A DNA stretch of 5,503 bases from an uncultured Collinsella sp. (lineage in GTDB: Bacteria; Actinomycetota; Coriobacteriia; Coriobacteriales; Coriobacteriaceae). Shown here piece by piece: positions 5,217 through 5,503 of the stretch. The stretch spans positions 1 through 5,503 of the forward strand of contig CALINZ010000121.1 of assembly GCA_938045085.1 (NCBI GenBank). The letters run 5' to 3'. Positions within the stretch are counted from its first letter, which is position 1. Every line of letters begins with the position of its first letter. Position numbers and translations under genes: made by a program. The notes under the pieces are model-generated. The model made no database searches. It saw only the letters and a list, made by a program, of their open reading frames with translations, and was not told the origin of the DNA.

Positions 5217-5253
5217 CCACCACAAAGGGGACAGGCACCATTGTGGTGGTTTT
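5217..5253 (+). terminator. REP-like hairpin with T-tract, probable terminator of the synthetase-regulator operon
   Basis: CCACCACAA (5217-5225) and TTGTGGTGG (5241-5249) form a perfect 9-bp stem, immediately followed by TTTT (5250-5253). It starts 5 bases after the regulator's stop codon. The 15-base loop, AGGGGACAGGCACCA, contains the word AAAGGGGACAGGCACC (with the adjoining A's), which I recall as a recurrent intergenic repeat in several bacterial lineages. It could therefore be a dispersed palindromic repeat that doubles as a weak terminator. The short T-tract limits confidence in termination. Confidence 0.55.
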
Positions 5254-5256
5254 GCC

Positions 5257-5281
5257 GCAGGCCGGGTCCTTTTGGGCCTGC
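5257..5281. repeat. Short 7-bp inverted repeat
   Basis: GCAGGCC (5257-5263) and GGCCTGC (5275-5281) pair around an 11-base loop. It directly follows the REP-like hairpin and has no T-tract behind it on the plus strand. It may form part of a compound repeat with its neighbour. Confidence 0.4.
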
Positions 5282-5365
5282 AACAGAACTTAAGCCTTCC
5301 TAAAAGATTGCGTTCTCATACACGTTCGCCCGCATATTGGGGTACAACTCAACGTGAACAATGAT

Positions 5366-5389
5366 GGCCCGCCACATGTTTGGCGGGCC
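5366..5389 (+). promoter_or_regulatory. Strong GC hairpin in the leader of the next gene
   Basis: GGCCCGCCA (5366-5374) and TGGCGGGCC (5381-5389) form a perfect 9-bp stem with a 6-base loop. It is followed by TTTGGGTATTT, an interrupted T-rich stretch. The hairpin ends 29 bases before the next start codon. It may terminate leftover transcription from upstream, or act as an attenuator if the next gene's promoter lies between 5290 and 5365. I found no convincing promoter there. Confidence 0.5.
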
Positions 5390-5418
5390 TTTGGGTATTT
5401 GACGAAAGGATCGCAGCC

Positions 5419-5503
5419 ATGAGCGAGAACGATTCCCAGCGTCCCCAGGATGCGGGCAACGCTGGCGAGACCCAGCAGCAGCCGCGTGTGCAGGTGGAGT
5501 CGA
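5419..5503 (+). CDS. Unidentified protein, N-terminal 28 codons only
   Basis: An ATG at 5419 is preceded by GAAAGGA (5404-5410) at an 8-base spacing, a good ribosome binding site. The 28 visible residues are hydrophilic and low in complexity, rich in Gln, Asp, Glu and Asn (the QDAGNAGETQQQPRVQVE stretch). There is no signal peptide or membrane segment yet. Such a tail is typical of the cytoplasmic N-terminus of a membrane-anchored actinobacterial protein, for example an HtrA-like protease, but nothing here allows that to be decided. Its separate leader hairpin suggests a transcription unit distinct from the upstream operon. Confidence 0.65.
   Translation, partial: MSENDSQRPQDAGNAGETQQQPRVQVES

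Noticed and set aside
5337..5365. Promoter for the last gene (TTGGGG and AATGAT at 17 bases)
   Set aside because: Both boxes match consensus poorly and the -10 abuts the hairpin; not strong enough to list.

Overview
The window looks like a chromosomal segment from a GC-rich, host-associated actinobacterium of the class Coriobacteriia, most likely Collinsella or a close relative. This rests on the codon bias (third positions mostly G or C), the purine-rich ribosome binding sites, and an OmpR-type GlnR-like regulator beside a glutamine synthetase-like gene. The taxonomic assignment is inferred from protein character, not from a marker gene.

Left part (1-3027) is a sugar-acid module. On the minus strand lie kdgK (2-keto-3-deoxygluconate kinase, 735-1769) and then eda (KDPG aldolase, 1-481, cut by the window edge). 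Together they turn 2-keto-3-deoxygluconate, the common product of hexuronate and pectin breakdown, into pyruvate and glyceraldehyde-3-phosphate. The 253 bases between them are unusually rich in inverted repeats, with four hairpins, one potential pseudoknot and competing pairings. A LacI-family repressor gene (2005-3027) is divergent from kdgK. The spacer between them carries two tandem operator-like sequences, a palindromic -10 box usable in both directions, and a 25-bp imperfect hairpin in the presumed kdgK leader.

Middle and right part (3028-5212) is a nitrogen-type module on the plus strand. A glutamine synthetase type I-like gene (3162-4499) is followed 50 bases later by an OmpR-family orphan response regulator (4550-5212) that resembles actinobacterial GlnR. 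The synthetase-like protein keeps the GSI fold, length and several signature motifs, but has lost three canonical metal or substrate ligands, with a fourth conservatively changed. It may be a pseudoenzyme or have altered chemistry. The receiver domain of the regulator also lacks most of the phosphorylation pocket. Upstream of the pair lies a sequence matching the a/b half of the actinomycete GlnR box, so an autoregulated operon is plausible.

The end (5213-5503) holds a REP-like hairpin followed by four T's, a second short hairpin, a 9-bp GC-rich hairpin in the leader of the next gene, and the first 28 codons of that gene, which I cannot identify. No tRNA, rRNA, CRISPR array, transposase or integrase is visible.
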